The position numbers were made by a program, and so were the translations under genes. 64,000 nt of DNA, from the NCBI RefSeq assembly GCF_051401765.1, contig NW_027480596.1, positions 620,001-684,000 on the forward strand, in the 5' to 3' direction. The notes under the pieces are model-generated. The model had not been told where the DNA came from. It did not search any database and saw only the letters and a program-made list of their open reading frames with translations. This document shows, piece by piece, positions 13,116 to 25,663 of the stretch. Source of the DNA: Calliopsis andreniformis (Eukaryota; Arthropoda; Insecta; Hymenoptera; Andrenidae). Numbering within the stretch: position 1 is the stretch's first letter; each line of letters opens with the position of its first letter.

Positions 13116-13846
13116 CAACCTTCAATCCTCAATCCTCAATCCTCAATCCTCAATCCTCAATCCTCAATCCTCAATCTTTAATCCTCAATACTCAAACTGC
13201 AATCCTGAATCCTCAGTCCTCACTCCTCAATCCTCATTCTTCAGTCCTCAATACCGAATCCTCAATCTTCAATCCTCAATCATCAATCCTCAATTCTCAA
13301 TCCTCAATCCTCAATCCTCAGACTTCAAACACCAATACTCAACCCTCAGTCCTCGTGCTCAATCCACAACCCTCAATCCTCAATCCTCAATCTTCAATCA
13401 TTAATATTCAATCTTCAATCCTCAATCCTCAATCCTCAATCCTCAACCCTCAATCCCCAGTGCTCAATCCTCAATACCCAATCCTCAGTCTTCAATCCTG
13501 AATCCTCAATCCTCAATCCTCAATCCTCAATCTTCAATCCTCAATACTCAATCTTCAATCCTCAATCCTCAATCCTCGGTCCTTAATCCTCAATCGTCAA
13601 TCTCCAATCCTGAATACTCAATCTTCAATCCTCAGTCCCCAATCCTCAATCTTCAACCCTCAATCCTCAATCCTCAATCCTCGATCCTCAGTCCTCAATC
13701 CTCAATCCTCAATCCTCAATCCTCAATGCTCAATCCGCAATACCCAATCCTCAATCTTCAATCCTCAATCCTCAATCCTCAGCCCTCAATCGTCAGTCCT
13801 CAAACCTTAATCCTGAATCCTCAATCCTGAATCCTCAATCTTCAGC
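13116..13846 (+). repeat. Direct duplication, copy 2 (partner ~6540-7270)
   Basis: Same marker order as copy 1; leads into the B-C-B modules at 13857, 14284 and 14761. Confidence 0.72.
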
Positions 13847-13856
13847 CCTCAGTCCT

Positions 13857-13995
13857 CAACAATCAGTTGTCAATCCCGAATCCTCAATGGAATATCATCA
13901 ATTCACAGTTTTCAATACTCAATACTCAATCTGCAATCTTCAAATCTCTATCCACAAACATCAATTCTCATCACTCAACACTCAACACTCCGTCC
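13857..13995 (+). repeat. Landmark module, class B
   Basis: First B of a B-C-B cassette; C follows after 427 bp. Confidence 0.87.
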
Positions 13996-14283
13996 CCAAT
14001 CCTCAATCTTCAATCCTCAATCCTCAATCCTCAATCCTCAATCCTCAATTTTCAATCCTCAATACTCAATCTTCAATCATCAATACTCAATCTTCAATCC
14101 TCAATCCTCAATCCTCGGTCCTTAATCCTCAATCGCCAATCTCCAATCCTGAATACTCAATCTTCAATCCTCAATACTCAATCTTCAATCCTCAATCCTC
14201 AGTCCTCAAACCTCAATTCTGAATCCTCAAATCTCAATTCTGAATCTTCAATCCTGAACCCTCAATCTTCAGCTCTCAGTCCT

Positions 14284-14422
14284 CAACAATCAGTTGTCAA
14301 TCCTCACTCCCCAATAGAATATACTCAATTCACAGTTTTCAATACACAATACTCAACCTGCAATCTTCGAATCTCTATCCACAAACATCAATTCTCATCA
14401 CTCAACCCTCAACACTCAGTCC
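14284..14422 (+). repeat. Landmark module, class C
   Basis: Middle of the cassette; the next B starts 477 bp downstream, one base more than 68 heptamers because of the 8-bp unit. Confidence 0.87.
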
Positions 14423-14694
14423 TCAATGCTCAATCCTCAATCATCAATTCTCAATCTTCAATCCTCAATACTGAACCTTCAATCCTCAATCCTCAATCCT
14501 CAGTCCTCAATCCTCAATCCTCAATCTTCAATCCTCAGTCCCCAATCCTCAATCTTCAACCCTCAATCCTCAATCCTCAATCCTCGATCCTCAGTCCTCA
14601 ATCCTCAATCGTCAATCCTCAATGTTCAATCCGCAATACCCAATCCTCAATCTTCAATCCTCAATCCTCAATCCTCAATCCTCAATCCTCAATC

Positions 14695-14702
14695 CTCATG
14701 TC
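14695..14702 (+). repeat. 8-bp unit CTCATGTC
   Basis: Second copy, offset 7262 from 7433. Confidence 0.8.
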
Positions 14703-14760
14703 CTCAAACCTTAATCCTGAATCCTCTATCCTGAATCCTCAATCTTCAGCCCTCAGTCCT

Positions 14761-14899
14761 CAACAATCAGTTGTCAATCCCCAATCCTCAATGGAATATC
14801 ATCAATTCAGAGTTTTCAATACTCAATACTCAATCTGCAATCTTCAAGTCTCTATCCACAAACATCAATTCTCATCTCTCAACACTCAACACTCCGTCC
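14761..14899 (+). repeat. Landmark module, class B, CAGAG variant
   Basis: Third member of the cassette; same variant as 7499 and 19663. Confidence 0.87.
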
Positions 14900-17019
14900 C
14901 CAATCCTCAATCTTCAGTCCTCAATCCTCAATCCTCAATCTTCAATCCTCAATCCTCAATCGTGAATCCTCAATGCTCAATCCTCAATCCTCAATCCTCA
15001 ACCCTCAATCTTCAAACCTCAATACTCAATCTGCAATCCTCAATCCTCAATCCTCAATCCTCAATCCTCATTCTTCAATCCTCAGTGCCCAGCCCTCAAT
15101 CTTGAATCCTCAATCCTCAATCCTCGATTCTCATTCCTCAATCCTCAATCGTCAATCCTCAATCCTCAATCCTCAACCCTCAATCCTCAATGTTGAATCC
15201 TCAATACCCAATCCTCAGTCTTCAATCCTCAATCCTGAATCCTCAATCCTCAATCCTCAATCTTCAATCCTCAATCCTCAATCCTCAATTCTCAATCCTC
15301 AATCCTCAATCCTCAGACCTCAAACATCAACACTCAACCCTCAGTCCTCGTCCTCAATCCACAACCCTCAATCCTCAATCCTCAGTCCTAAATCCTCAAT
15401 CCTCAATCCTCAAACCTCAATCCTCAACCGTCAGTCCCCGTCCTCAATCCTCAAACATGAATCCTCAATCCTCAACCTTCAATCATCAATACTCCATCTT
15501 CAATCCTCAATTATCAATCCTCAATCTTCAATCCTCAATACTCAATCTTCAATAATCAATCCTCAATACTCAATCCTCAATACTCAATCCTCAATCGTCA
15601 ATACTCAATCCCCAATCCTCAATCTTCAATCCTCAATCCTCAATCCTCAATCCTCAATCCTCAGTCTTCAATCCTCAATACTCAATCTTCATTCCTCAAT
15701 CCTCAATCCTCAATCCTCAATCCTCAATCCTCGATCCTCAATCCTCAATCCTCAATCCTCAACCTTCAATCCTCAATACTCAGTATTCAATACTCAATCC
15801 TCAATCCTCATTCTTCAATCCTCAATACCCAATCCACAATCTTCAATCCTCAATCCTCAACCCTCAATTCTCAATACTCAATCCTCAATCCTCAGACATC
15901 AAACAGCAATACTCAACCCTCAGTCCTCGTCCTCAATCCACAAGCATCAATACCCAATCCTCAATCTTCAATCATCAATATTCAATCTTGAGTCCTCAAT
16001 CCTCAATCCTCAATCCTCAATCCTCAATCTTCAATTCTCAATACTCAATCTTCATTCCTCAATCCTCAATCCTCAATCCTCAGTTCTCAAGCCTCAATCC
16101 TCAATCCTCAATCCTCAATCCTCAATCTTCAATCCTCAATCCTCAATCCTGAATTCTCATTCCTCAATCCTCAATCCTCAATCCTCAATCCTCGATCCTC
16201 AATCTTCAATCCTCAATACTCAAACTGCAATCCTCAATCCTCAGTCCTCACTCCTCAATCCTCATTCTTCAATCCTCAATACCGAATCCTCAATCTTCAA
16301 TCCTCAATCCTCAATCCTCAATTCTCAATCCTCAATCCTCAATCCTCAGACTTCAAACACCAATACTCAACCCTAAGTCCTCGTCCTCAATCCACAACCC
16401 TCAATCCTCAATCCTCAATCCTCAATCCTCAATCCTCAACACTCAATCCCCAATGCTAAATCCTCAATACCCAATCCTCAGTCTTCAATCCTCAATCCTC
16501 AATCCTCAATCCTCAATCCTCAACTCTCAGTCCTCAATCCTCAATCTTCGATCCTCAATACTCAATCCTCAATCTTCAATCCTCAATCCTCAATCCTCAA
16601 TTCTCAATCCTCAATCCTCAATCCTCAATCCTCAATCCTCAATCCTCAATCTTCAATCCTCAATACTCAAACTGCAATCCTCAATCCTCAGCCCTCACTC
16701 CTCAATCCTCATTCTTCAATCCTCAATACCGAATCCTCAATCTTCAATCCTCAATCCTCAATCCTCAATTCTCAATCCTCAATCTTCAATCCTCAGACTT
16801 CAAACACCAATACTCAACCCTCAGTCCTCGTCCTCAATCCACAACCCTCAATCCTCAATCCTCAATCCTCAATCCTCAATCCTCAACCCTCAATCCCCAA
16901 TGCTAAATCCTCAATACCCAATCCTCAGTCTTCAATCCTCAATCCTCAATCCTCAATACTCAATCCTCAATCCTCAATCCTCAATCCTCAATACTCAATC
17001 TTCAATCCTCAATCCTCAA

Positions 17020-17127
17020 TAGAATATCCTCAATTCACAGGCTTCAATGCTCAATACTCAACCTGCAATCTTCAAATCTCTATCCACAAACATGAATTCT
17101 CATCACTCAACCCTCAACACTCAGTCC
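17020..17127 (+). repeat. Truncated landmark module H
   Basis: Class A body (TAGAATATCCTC, CACAGGCTTC, AACATGAATTC) without the 31-bp CAACAATCAGTTG part, which is replaced by plain heptamers. Carries AATGCTC, as does 22661. Confidence 0.86.
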
Positions 17128-17869
17128 CCAATCCTCAATCCTCAATCCTCAATTCTCAATCCTCAATCGTCAATCCTCAATCCCCAAAACTCAATCTTCA
17201 ATCCTCAATCCTCAATCCTCAATCCTCAATCCTCAATCCACAATCCTCAATCTTCAATCCTCAATACTCAATCTTCAATCCTCAATCCTCAATCCTCAAT
17301 CCTCAATCCTCAATCCTCAATCCTCAATCTTCAATCCTCAATACTCAAACTGCAATCCTCAATCCTCAGTCCTCACTCCTCAATCCTCATTCTTCAATCC
17401 TCAATACCGAATCCTCAATCTTCAATCCTCAATCCTCAATCCTCAATTCTCAATCATCAATCCCCAATCCTCAGACTTCAAACACCAATACTCAACCCTC
17501 AGTCCTCGTCCTCAATCCACAACCCTCAATCCTCAATCCTCAATCTTCAATCATTAATATTCAATCCTCAATCCTCAATCCTCAATCCTCAATCTTCAAT
17601 CCTCAATACTCAATCTTCAATCCTCAATCCTCAATACTCAATCTTCAATCCTCAATCCTCAATCCTCAATCTTCAACCCTCAATCCTCAATCCTCAATCC
17701 TCGATCCTCAGCCCTCAATCCTCAATCCTCAATCCTCAATGCTCAATCCGCAATACCCAATCCTCAATCTTCAATCCTCAATCCTCAATCCTCAATCCTC
17801 AATGCTCAGTCCTCAAACCTTAATCCTGAATCCTCAATCCTGAATCCTCAATCTTCAGCCCTCAGTCCT

Positions 17870-18008
17870 CAACAATCAGTTGTCAATCCCCAATCCTCAA
17901 TGGAATATCATCAATTCACAGATTTCAATACTCAATACTCAATCTGCAATCTTCAAATCTCTATCCACAAACATCAATTCTCATCACTCAACACTCAACA
18001 CTCCGTCC
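17870..18008 (+). repeat. Landmark module, class B
   Basis: ACAGATTTC variant, 850 bp after the H module. Confidence 0.87.
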
Positions 18009-18296
18009 CCAATCCTCAATCTTCAATCCTCAATCCTCAATCCTCAATCCTCAATCCTCAATTTTCAATCCTCAATACTCAATCTTCAATCATCAATACT
18101 CAATCTTCAATCCTCAATCCTCAATCCTCGGTCCTTAATCCTCAATCGCCAATCTCCAATCCTGAATACTCAATCTTCAATCCTCAATACTCAATCTTCA
18201 ATCCTCAATTCTCAGTCCTCAAACCTCAATTCTGAATCCTCAAATCTCAATTCTGCATCTTCAATCCTGAACCCTCAATCTTCAGCTCTCAGTCCT

Positions 18297-18435
18297 CAAC
18301 AATCAGTTGTCAATCCTCACTCCTCAATAGAATATACTCAATTCACAGTTTTCAATACACAATACTCAACCTGCAATCTTCGAATCTCTATCCACAAACA
18401 TCAATTCTCATCACTCAAGCCTCATCACTCAGTCC
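18297..18435 (+). repeat. Landmark module, class C
   Basis: 427 bp after the previous B; 3' end has CTCATCACTCAG. Confidence 0.87.
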
Positions 18436-18758
18436 TCAATGTTCAATCCTCAATCATCAATTCTCAATCCTCAATCCTCAATTTTCAATCCTCAATCCTC
18501 AATCCTCAGTCCTCAATCCTCAATCCTCAATCTTCAAGCCTCAGTCCCCAATCCTCAATCTTCAACCCTCAATCCTCAATCCTCAATCCTCGATCCTCAG
18601 TCCTCAATCCTCAATCCTCAATCCTCAATGCTCAATCCGCAATACCCAATCCTCAATCTTCAATCCTCAATCCTCAATCCTCAGCCCTCAATCCTCAGTC
18701 CTCAAACCTTAATCCTGAATCCTCAATCCTGAATCCTCAATCTTCAGCCCTCAGTCCT

Positions 18759-18897
18759 CAACAATCAGTTGTCAATCCCCAATCCTCAATGGAGTATCAT
18801 CAATTCACAGTTTTCAATACTCAATACTCAATCTGCAATCTTCAAATCTCTATCCACAAACATCAATTCTCATCACTCAACACTCAACACTCCGTCC
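18759..18897 (+). repeat. Landmark module, class B
   Basis: Private ATGGAGTATC; begins the second cassette of unit 2a. Confidence 0.87.
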
Positions 18898-19185
18898 CCA
18901 ATCCTGAATCTTCAATCCTCAATCCTCAATCCTCAATCCTCAATCCTCAATTTTCAATCCTCAATACTCAATCTTCAATCATCAATACTCAATCTTCAAT
19001 CCTCAATCCTCAATCCTCGGTCCTTAATCCTCAATCGCCAATCTCCAATCCTGAATACTCAATCTTCAATCCTCAATACTCAATCTTCAATCCTCAATCC
19101 TCAGTCCTCAAACCTCAATTCTGAATCCTCAAATCTCAATTCTGAATCTTCAATCCTGAACCCTCAATCTTCAGCTCTCAGTCCT

Positions 19186-19324
19186 CAACAATCAGTTGTC
19201 AATCCTCACTCCTCAATAGAATATACTCAATTCACAGTTTTCAATACACAATACTCAACCTGCAATCTTCGAATCTCTATCCACAAACATCAATTCTCAT
19301 CACTCAACCCTCAACACTCAGTCC
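19186..19324 (+). repeat. Landmark module, class C
   Basis: 427 bp after B 18759 and 477 bp before B 19663. Confidence 0.87.
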
Positions 19325-19596
19325 TCAATGTTCAATCCTCAATCATCAATTCTCAATCTTCAATCCTCAATACTGAACCTTCAATCCTCAATCCTCAATC
19401 CTCAGTCCTCAATCCTCAATCCTCAATCTTCAATCCTCAGTCCCCAATCCTCAATCTTCAACCCTCAATCCTCAATCCTCAATCCTCGATCCTCAGTCCT
19501 CAATCCTCAATCGTCAATCCTCAATGTTCAATCCGCAATACCCAATCCTCAATCTTCAATCCTCAATCCTCAATCCTCAATCCTCAATCCTCAATC

Positions 19597-19604
19597 CTCA
19601 TGTC
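19597..19604 (+). repeat. 8-bp unit CTCATGTC
   Basis: Third copy, offset 4902 from 14695. Confidence 0.8.
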
Positions 19605-19662
19605 CTCAAACCTTAATCCTGAATCCTCTATCCTGAATCCTCAATCTTCAGCCCTCAGTCCT

Positions 19663-19801
19663 CAACAATCAGTTGTCAATCCCCAATCCTCAATGGAATA
19701 TCATCAATTCAGAGTTTTCAATACTCAATACTCAATCTGCAATCTTCAAGTCTCTATCCACAAACATCAATTCTCATCTCTCAACACTCAACACTCCGTC
19801 C
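19663..19801 (+). repeat. Landmark module, class B, CAGAG variant
   Basis: Offset 4902 from 14761. Confidence 0.87.
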
Positions 19802-20190
19802 CCAATCCTCAATCTTCAATCCTCAATCCTCAATCCTCAATCTTCAATCCTCAATCCTCAATCGTCAATCCTCAATGCTCAATCCTCAATCCTTAATCCT
19901 CAACCCTCAATCTTCAATCCTCAGTACTCAATCTGCAATCCTCAATCCTCAATCCTCAATCCTCAATCCTCATTCTTCAATCCTCAGTGCCCAGCCCTCA
20001 ATCTTGAATCCTCAATCCTCAATCCTCGATTCTCATTCCTCAATCCTCAATCGTCAATCCTCAATCCTCAATCCTCAACCCTCAATCCTCAATGTTGAAT
20101 CCTCAATACCCAATCCTCAGTCTTCAATCCTCAATCCTGAATCCTCAATCCTCAATCCTCAATCTTCAATCCTCAATCCTCAATCCTCAA

Positions 20191-21369
20191 TTCTCAATCC
20201 TCAATCCTCAATCCTCAGACCTCAAACATCAACACTCAACCCTCAGTCCTCGTCCTCAATCCACAACCCTCAATCCTCAATCCTCAGTCCTAAATCCTCA
20301 ATCCTCAATCCTCAAACCTCAATCCTCAACCGTCAGTCCCCGTCCTCAATCCTCAAACATGAATCCTCAATCCTCAACCTTCAATCATCAATACTCCATC
20401 TTCAATCCTCAATTATCAATCCTCAATCTTCAATCCTCAATACTCAATCTTCAATAATCAATCCTCAATACTCAATCCTCAATACTCAATCCTCAATCGT
20501 CAATACTCAATCCCCAATCCTCAATCTTCAATCCTCAATCCTCAATCCTCAATCCTCAATCCTCAGTCTTCAATCCTCAATACTCAATCTTCATTCCTCA
20601 ATCCTCAATCCTCAATCCTCAATCCTCAATCCTCGATCCTCAATCCTCAATCCTCAATCCTCAATCTTCAATCCTCAATACTCAGTATTCAATACTCAAT
20701 CCTCAATCCTCATTGTTCAATCCTCAATACCCAATCCACAATCTTCAATCCTCAATCCTCAACCCTCAATTCTCAATACTCAATCCTCAATCCTCAGACC
20801 TCAAACAGCAATACTCAACCCTCAGTCCTCGTCCTCAATCCACAAGCATCAATACCCAATCCTCAATCTTCAATCATCAATATTCAATCTTGAGTCCTCA
20901 ATCCTCAATCCTCAATCCTCAATACTCAATCTTCAATCCTCAATACTCAATCTTCATTCCTCAATCCTCAATCCTCAATCCTCAACTCTCAGTCCTCAAT
21001 CCTCAATCTTCGATCCTCAATACTCAATCCTCAATCTTCAATCCTCAATCCTCAATCCTCAATTCTCAATCCTCAATCCTCAATCCTCAATCCTCAATCC
21101 TCAATCCTCAATCTTCAATCCTCAATACTCAAACTGCAATCCTCAATCCTCAGTCCTCACTCCTCAATCCTCATTCTTCAATCCTTAATACCGAATCCTC
21201 AATCTTCAATCCCCAATCCTCAATCCTCAATTCTCAATCCTCAATCCTCAATCCTCAGACTTCAAACACCAATACTCAACCCTCAGTCCTCGTCCTCAAT
21301 CCACAACCCTCAATCCTCAATCCTCAATCCTCAATCCTCAATCCTCAATCCTCAATCCTCAATCCTCAA
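20191..21369 (+). repeat. 1179-bp tandem duplication, copy 1
   Basis: Followed directly by copy 2 at a constant offset of 1179. The only differences I noticed are at 21184 (T against C) and 21099 (C against A at 22278), so the duplication is recent. Confidence 0.88.
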
Positions 21370-22548
21370 TTCTCAATCCTCAATCCTCAATCCTCAGACC
21401 TCAAACATCAACACTCAACCCTCAGTCCTCGTCCTCAATCCACAACCCTCAATCCTCAATCCTCAGTCCTAAATCCTCAATCCTCAATCCTCAAACCTCA
21501 ATCCTCAACCGTCAGTCCCCGTCCTCAATCCTCAAACATGAATCCTCAATCCTCAACCTTCAATCATCAATACTCCATCTTCAATCCTCAATTATCAATC
21601 CTCAATCTTCAATCCTCAATACTCAATCTTCAATAATCAATCCTCAATACTCAATCCTCAATACTCAATCCTCAATCGTCAATACTCAATCCCCAATCCT
21701 CAATCTTCAATCCTCAATCCTCAATCCTCAATCCTCAATCCTCAGTCTTCAATCCTCAATACTCAATCTTCATTCCTCAATCCTCAATCCTCAATCCTCA
21801 ATCCTCAATCCTCGATCCTCAATCCTCAATCCTCAATCCTCAATCTTCAATCCTCAATACTCAGTATTCAATACTCAATCCTCAATCCTCATTGTTCAAT
21901 CCTCAATACCCAATCCACAATCTTCAATCCTCAATCCTCAACCCTCAATTCTCAATACTCAATCCTCAATCCTCAGACCTCAAACAGCAATACTCAACCC
22001 TCAGTCCTCGTCCTCAATCCACAAGCATCAATACCCAATCCTCAATCTTCAATCATCAATATTCAATCTTGAGTCCTCAATCCTCAATCCTCAATCCTCA
22101 ATACTCAATCTTCAATCCTCAATACTCAATCTTCATTCCTCAATCCTCAATCCTCAATCCTCAACTCTCAGTCCTCAATCCTCAATCTTCGATCCTCAAT
22201 ACTCAATCCTCAATCTTCAATCCTCAATCCTCAATCCTCAATTCTCAATCCTCAATCCTCAATCCTCAATCCTCAATACTCAATCCTCAATCTTCAATCC
22301 TCAATACTCAAACTGCAATCCTCAATCCTCAGTCCTCACTCCTCAATCCTCATTCTTCAATCCTCAATACCGAATCCTCAATCTTCAATCCCCAATCCTC
22401 AATCCTCAATTCTCAATCCTCAATCCTCAATCCTCAGACTTCAAACACCAATACTCAACCCTCAGTCCTCGTCCTCAATCCACAACCCTCAATCCTCAAT
22501 CCTCAATCCTCAATCCTCAATCCTCAACCCTCAATCCCCAATGCTAAA
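21370..22548 (+). repeat. 1179-bp tandem duplication, copy 2
   Basis: Near-identical to 20191-21369. Homology stops near 22548, where the sequence changes to the pre-H segment that leads to 22661. Confidence 0.88.
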
Positions 22549-22660
22549 TCCTCAATACCCAATCCTCAGTCTTCAATCCTCAATCCTCAATCCTCAATCC
22601 TCAATCCTCAATCCTCAATCCTCAATCCTCAATACTCAATCTTCAATCCTCAATCCTCAA

Positions 22661-22768
22661 TAGAATATCCTCAATTCACAGGCTTCAATGCTCAATACTC
22701 AACCTGCAATCTTCAAGTCTCTATCCACAAACATGAATTCTCATCACTCAACCCTCAACACTCAGTCC
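22661..22768 (+). repeat. Truncated landmark module H
   Basis: 5641 bp after the previous H; has CTTCAAGTC in place of CTTCAAATC. Confidence 0.86.
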
Positions 22769-23517
22769 CCAATCCTCAATCCTCAATCCTCAATTCTCAA
22801 TCCTCAATCGTCAATCCTCAATCCCCAAAACTCAATCTTCAATCCTCAATCCTCAATCCTCAATCCTCAATCCTCAATCCTCAATCCTGAATCCTCAATC
22901 TTCAATCCTCAATACTCAATCTTCAATCCTCAGTCCTCAATCCTCAATCCTCAATCCTCAATCCTCAATCCTCAATCTTCAATCCTCAATACTCAAACTG
23001 CAATCCTCAATCCTCAGTCCTCACTCCTCAATCCTCATTCTTCAATCCTCAATACCGAATCCTCAATCTTCAATCCTCAATCCTCAATCCTCAATTCTCA
23101 ATCATCAATCCCCAATCCTCAGACTTCAAACACCAATACTCAACCCTCAGTTCTCGTCCTCAATCCACAACCCTCAATCCTCAATCCTCAATCTTCAATC
23201 ATTAATATTCAATCCTCAATCCTCAATCCTCAATCCTCAATCTTCAATCCTCAATACTCAATCTTCAATCCTCAATCCTCAATAATCAATCTTCAATCCT
23301 CAATCCTCAATCCTCAATCTTCAACCCTCAATCCTCAATCCTCAATCCTCGATCCTCAGCCCTCAATCCTCAATCCTCAATCCTCAATGCTCAATCCGCA
23401 ATACCCAATCCTCAATCTTCAATCCTCAATCCTCAATCCTCAATCCTCAATCCTCAGTCCTCAAACCTTAATCCTGAATCCTCAATCCTGAATCCTCAAT
23501 CTTCCGCCCTCAGTCCT

Positions 23518-23656
23518 CAACAATCAGTTGTCAATCCCCAATCCTCGATGGAATATCATCAATTCACAGTTTTCAATACTCAATACTCAATCTGCAATCT
23601 TCAAGTCTCTATCCACAAACATCAATTCTCATCTCTCAACACTCAACACTCCGTCC
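23518..23656 (+). repeat. Landmark module, class B
   Basis: CTCGATGGAATATC variant; no C follows at 427 bp. Confidence 0.86.
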
Positions 23657-24614
23657 CCAATCCTCAATCTTCAATCCTCAATCCTCAATCCTCAATCTTC
23701 AATCCTCAATCCTCAATCGTCAATCCTCAATGCTCAATCCTCAATCCTCAATCCTCAAACCTCAATCTTCAATCCTCAATACTCAATCTGCAATCCTCAA
23801 TCCTCAATCCTCAATCCTCAATCCTCATTCTTCAATCCTCAGTGCCCAGTCCTCAATCTTGAATACTCAATCCTCAATCCTCGATTCTCATTCCTCAATC
23901 CTCAATCGTCAATCCTCAATCCTCAATCCTCAACCCTCAATCCTCAATGTTGAATCCTCAATACCCAATCCTCAGTCTTCAATCCTCAATCCTGAATCCT
24001 CAATCCTCAATCCTCAATCTTCAATCCTCAATCCTCAATCCTCAATTCTCAATCCTCAATCCTCAATCCTCAGACCTCAAACATCAACACTCAGCCCTCA
24101 GTCCTCGTCCTCAATCAACAACCCTCAATCCTCAATCCTCAGTCCTAAATCCTCAATCCTCAATCCTCAAACCTCAATCCTCAACCGTCAGTCCCCGCCC
24201 TCAATCCTCAAACATGAATCCTCAATCCTCAACCTTCAATCATCAATACTCCATCTTCAATCCTCAATTATCAATCCTCAATCTTCAATCCTCAATACTC
24301 AATCTTCAATAATCAATCCTCAATACTCAATCCTCAATACTCAATCCTCAATCGTCAATACTCAATCCTCAATCCTCAATACTCAATCTTCAATCCTCAA
24401 TCCTCAATCCTCAATCTTCAACCCTCAATCCTCAATCCTCAATCCTCGATCCTCAGCCCTCAATCCTCAATCCTCAATCCTCAATGCTCAATCCGCAATA
24501 CCCAATCCTCAATCTTCAATCCTCAATCCTCAATCCTCAATCCTCAATCCTCAGTCCTCAAACCTTAAGCCTGAATCCTCAATCCTGAATCCTCAATCTT
24601 CCGCCCTCAGTCCT

Positions 24615-24753
24615 CAACAATCAGTTGTCAATCCCCAATCCTCAATGGAATATCATCAATTCACAGTTTTCAATACTCAATACTCAATCTGCAATCTTCA
24701 AATCTCTATCCACAAACATCAATTCTCATCACTCAACACTCAACACTCCGTCC
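24615..24753 (+). repeat. Landmark module, class B
   Basis: Start of the cassette in unit 2b. Confidence 0.87.
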
Positions 24754-25041
24754 CCAATCCTCAATCTTCAATCCTCAATCCTCAATCCTCAATCCTCAAT
24801 CCTCAATTTTCAATCCTCAATACTCAATCTTCAATCATCAATACTCAATCTTCAATCCTCAATCCTCAATCCTCGGTCCTTAATCCTCAATCGCCAATCT
24901 CCAATCCTGAATACTCAATCTTCAATCCTCAATACTCAATCTTCAATCCTCAATTCTCAGTCCTCAAACCTCAATTCTGAATCCTCAAATCTCAATTCTG
25001 AATCTTCAATCCTGAACCCTCAATCTTCAGCACTCAGTCCT

Positions 25042-25180
25042 CAACAATCAGTTGTCAATCCTCACTCCTCAATAGAATATACTCAATTCACAGTTTTCAA
25101 TACACAATACTCAACCTGCAATCTTCGAATCTCTATCCACAAACATCAATTCTCATCACTCAACCCTCATCACTCAGTCC
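25042..25180 (+). repeat. Landmark module, class C
   Basis: 427 bp after B 24615. Confidence 0.87.
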
Positions 25181-25524
25181 TCAATGTTCAATCCTCAATC
25201 ATCAATGCTCAATCTTCAATCCTCAATACTGAACCTTCAATCCTCAATCCTCAATCCTCAGTCCTCAATCCTCAATCCTCATTCTTCAATCCTCAGTCCC
25301 CAATCCTCAACCTTCAACCCTCAATCCTCAATCCTCAATCCTCGATCCTCAGTCCTCAACCCTCAATCCTCAATCCTCAATGTTCAATCCGCAATACCCA
25401 ATCCTCAATCTTCAATCCTCAATCCTCAATCCTCAATCCTCAATCCTCAATCCTCAATCCTCAGTCCTCAAACCTTAATCCTGAATCCTCAATCCTGAAT
25501 CCTCAATCTTCAGCCCTCAGTCCT

Positions 25525-25663
25525 CAACAATCAGTTGTCAATCCCCAATCCTCAATGGAATATCATCAATTCACAGTTTTCAATACTCAATACTCAATCT
25601 GCAATCTTCAAGTCTCTATCCACAAACATCAATTCTCATCTCTCAACACTCAACACTCCGTCC
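25525..25663 (+). repeat. Landmark module, class B
   Basis: 483 bp after C, one heptamer more than the 476 seen elsewhere. Confidence 0.87.

Larger units (their letters stand above)
14552..15282 (+). repeat. Direct duplication, copy 2 (partner 7290-8020; third copy near 19454)
   Basis: Carries the 8-bp unit at 14695 and module 14761. Also matches 19454 onward at offset 4902, so the block exists three times. Confidence 0.8.
1..17019 (+). repeat. Satellite domain 1: older, mixed higher-order structure
   Basis: This part has the most private variants and the most diverged landmark modules (457, 1753, 4365, 4806, 5431, 5680, 6162), and spacing between modules is irregular. It still holds offset direct duplications: 1-290 with 6223-6490, about 1911-2560 with about 10039-10690, 6540-7270 with about 13116-13846 (offset 6576), and 7290-8020 with 14552-15282 (offset 7262). 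I infer that it is less recently homogenised than the rest. No gene or other feature is visible between the modules. Confidence 0.75.
17020..22660 (+). repeat. HOR unit 2a (5641 bp)
   Basis: Runs from the H module at 17020 to the next H. Contains B 17870, C 18297, B 18759, C 19186 and B 19663, that is, two B-C cassettes instead of the single cassette of units 2b and 2c. It also holds the 1179-bp tandem duplication at 20191-22548. Confidence 0.8.
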
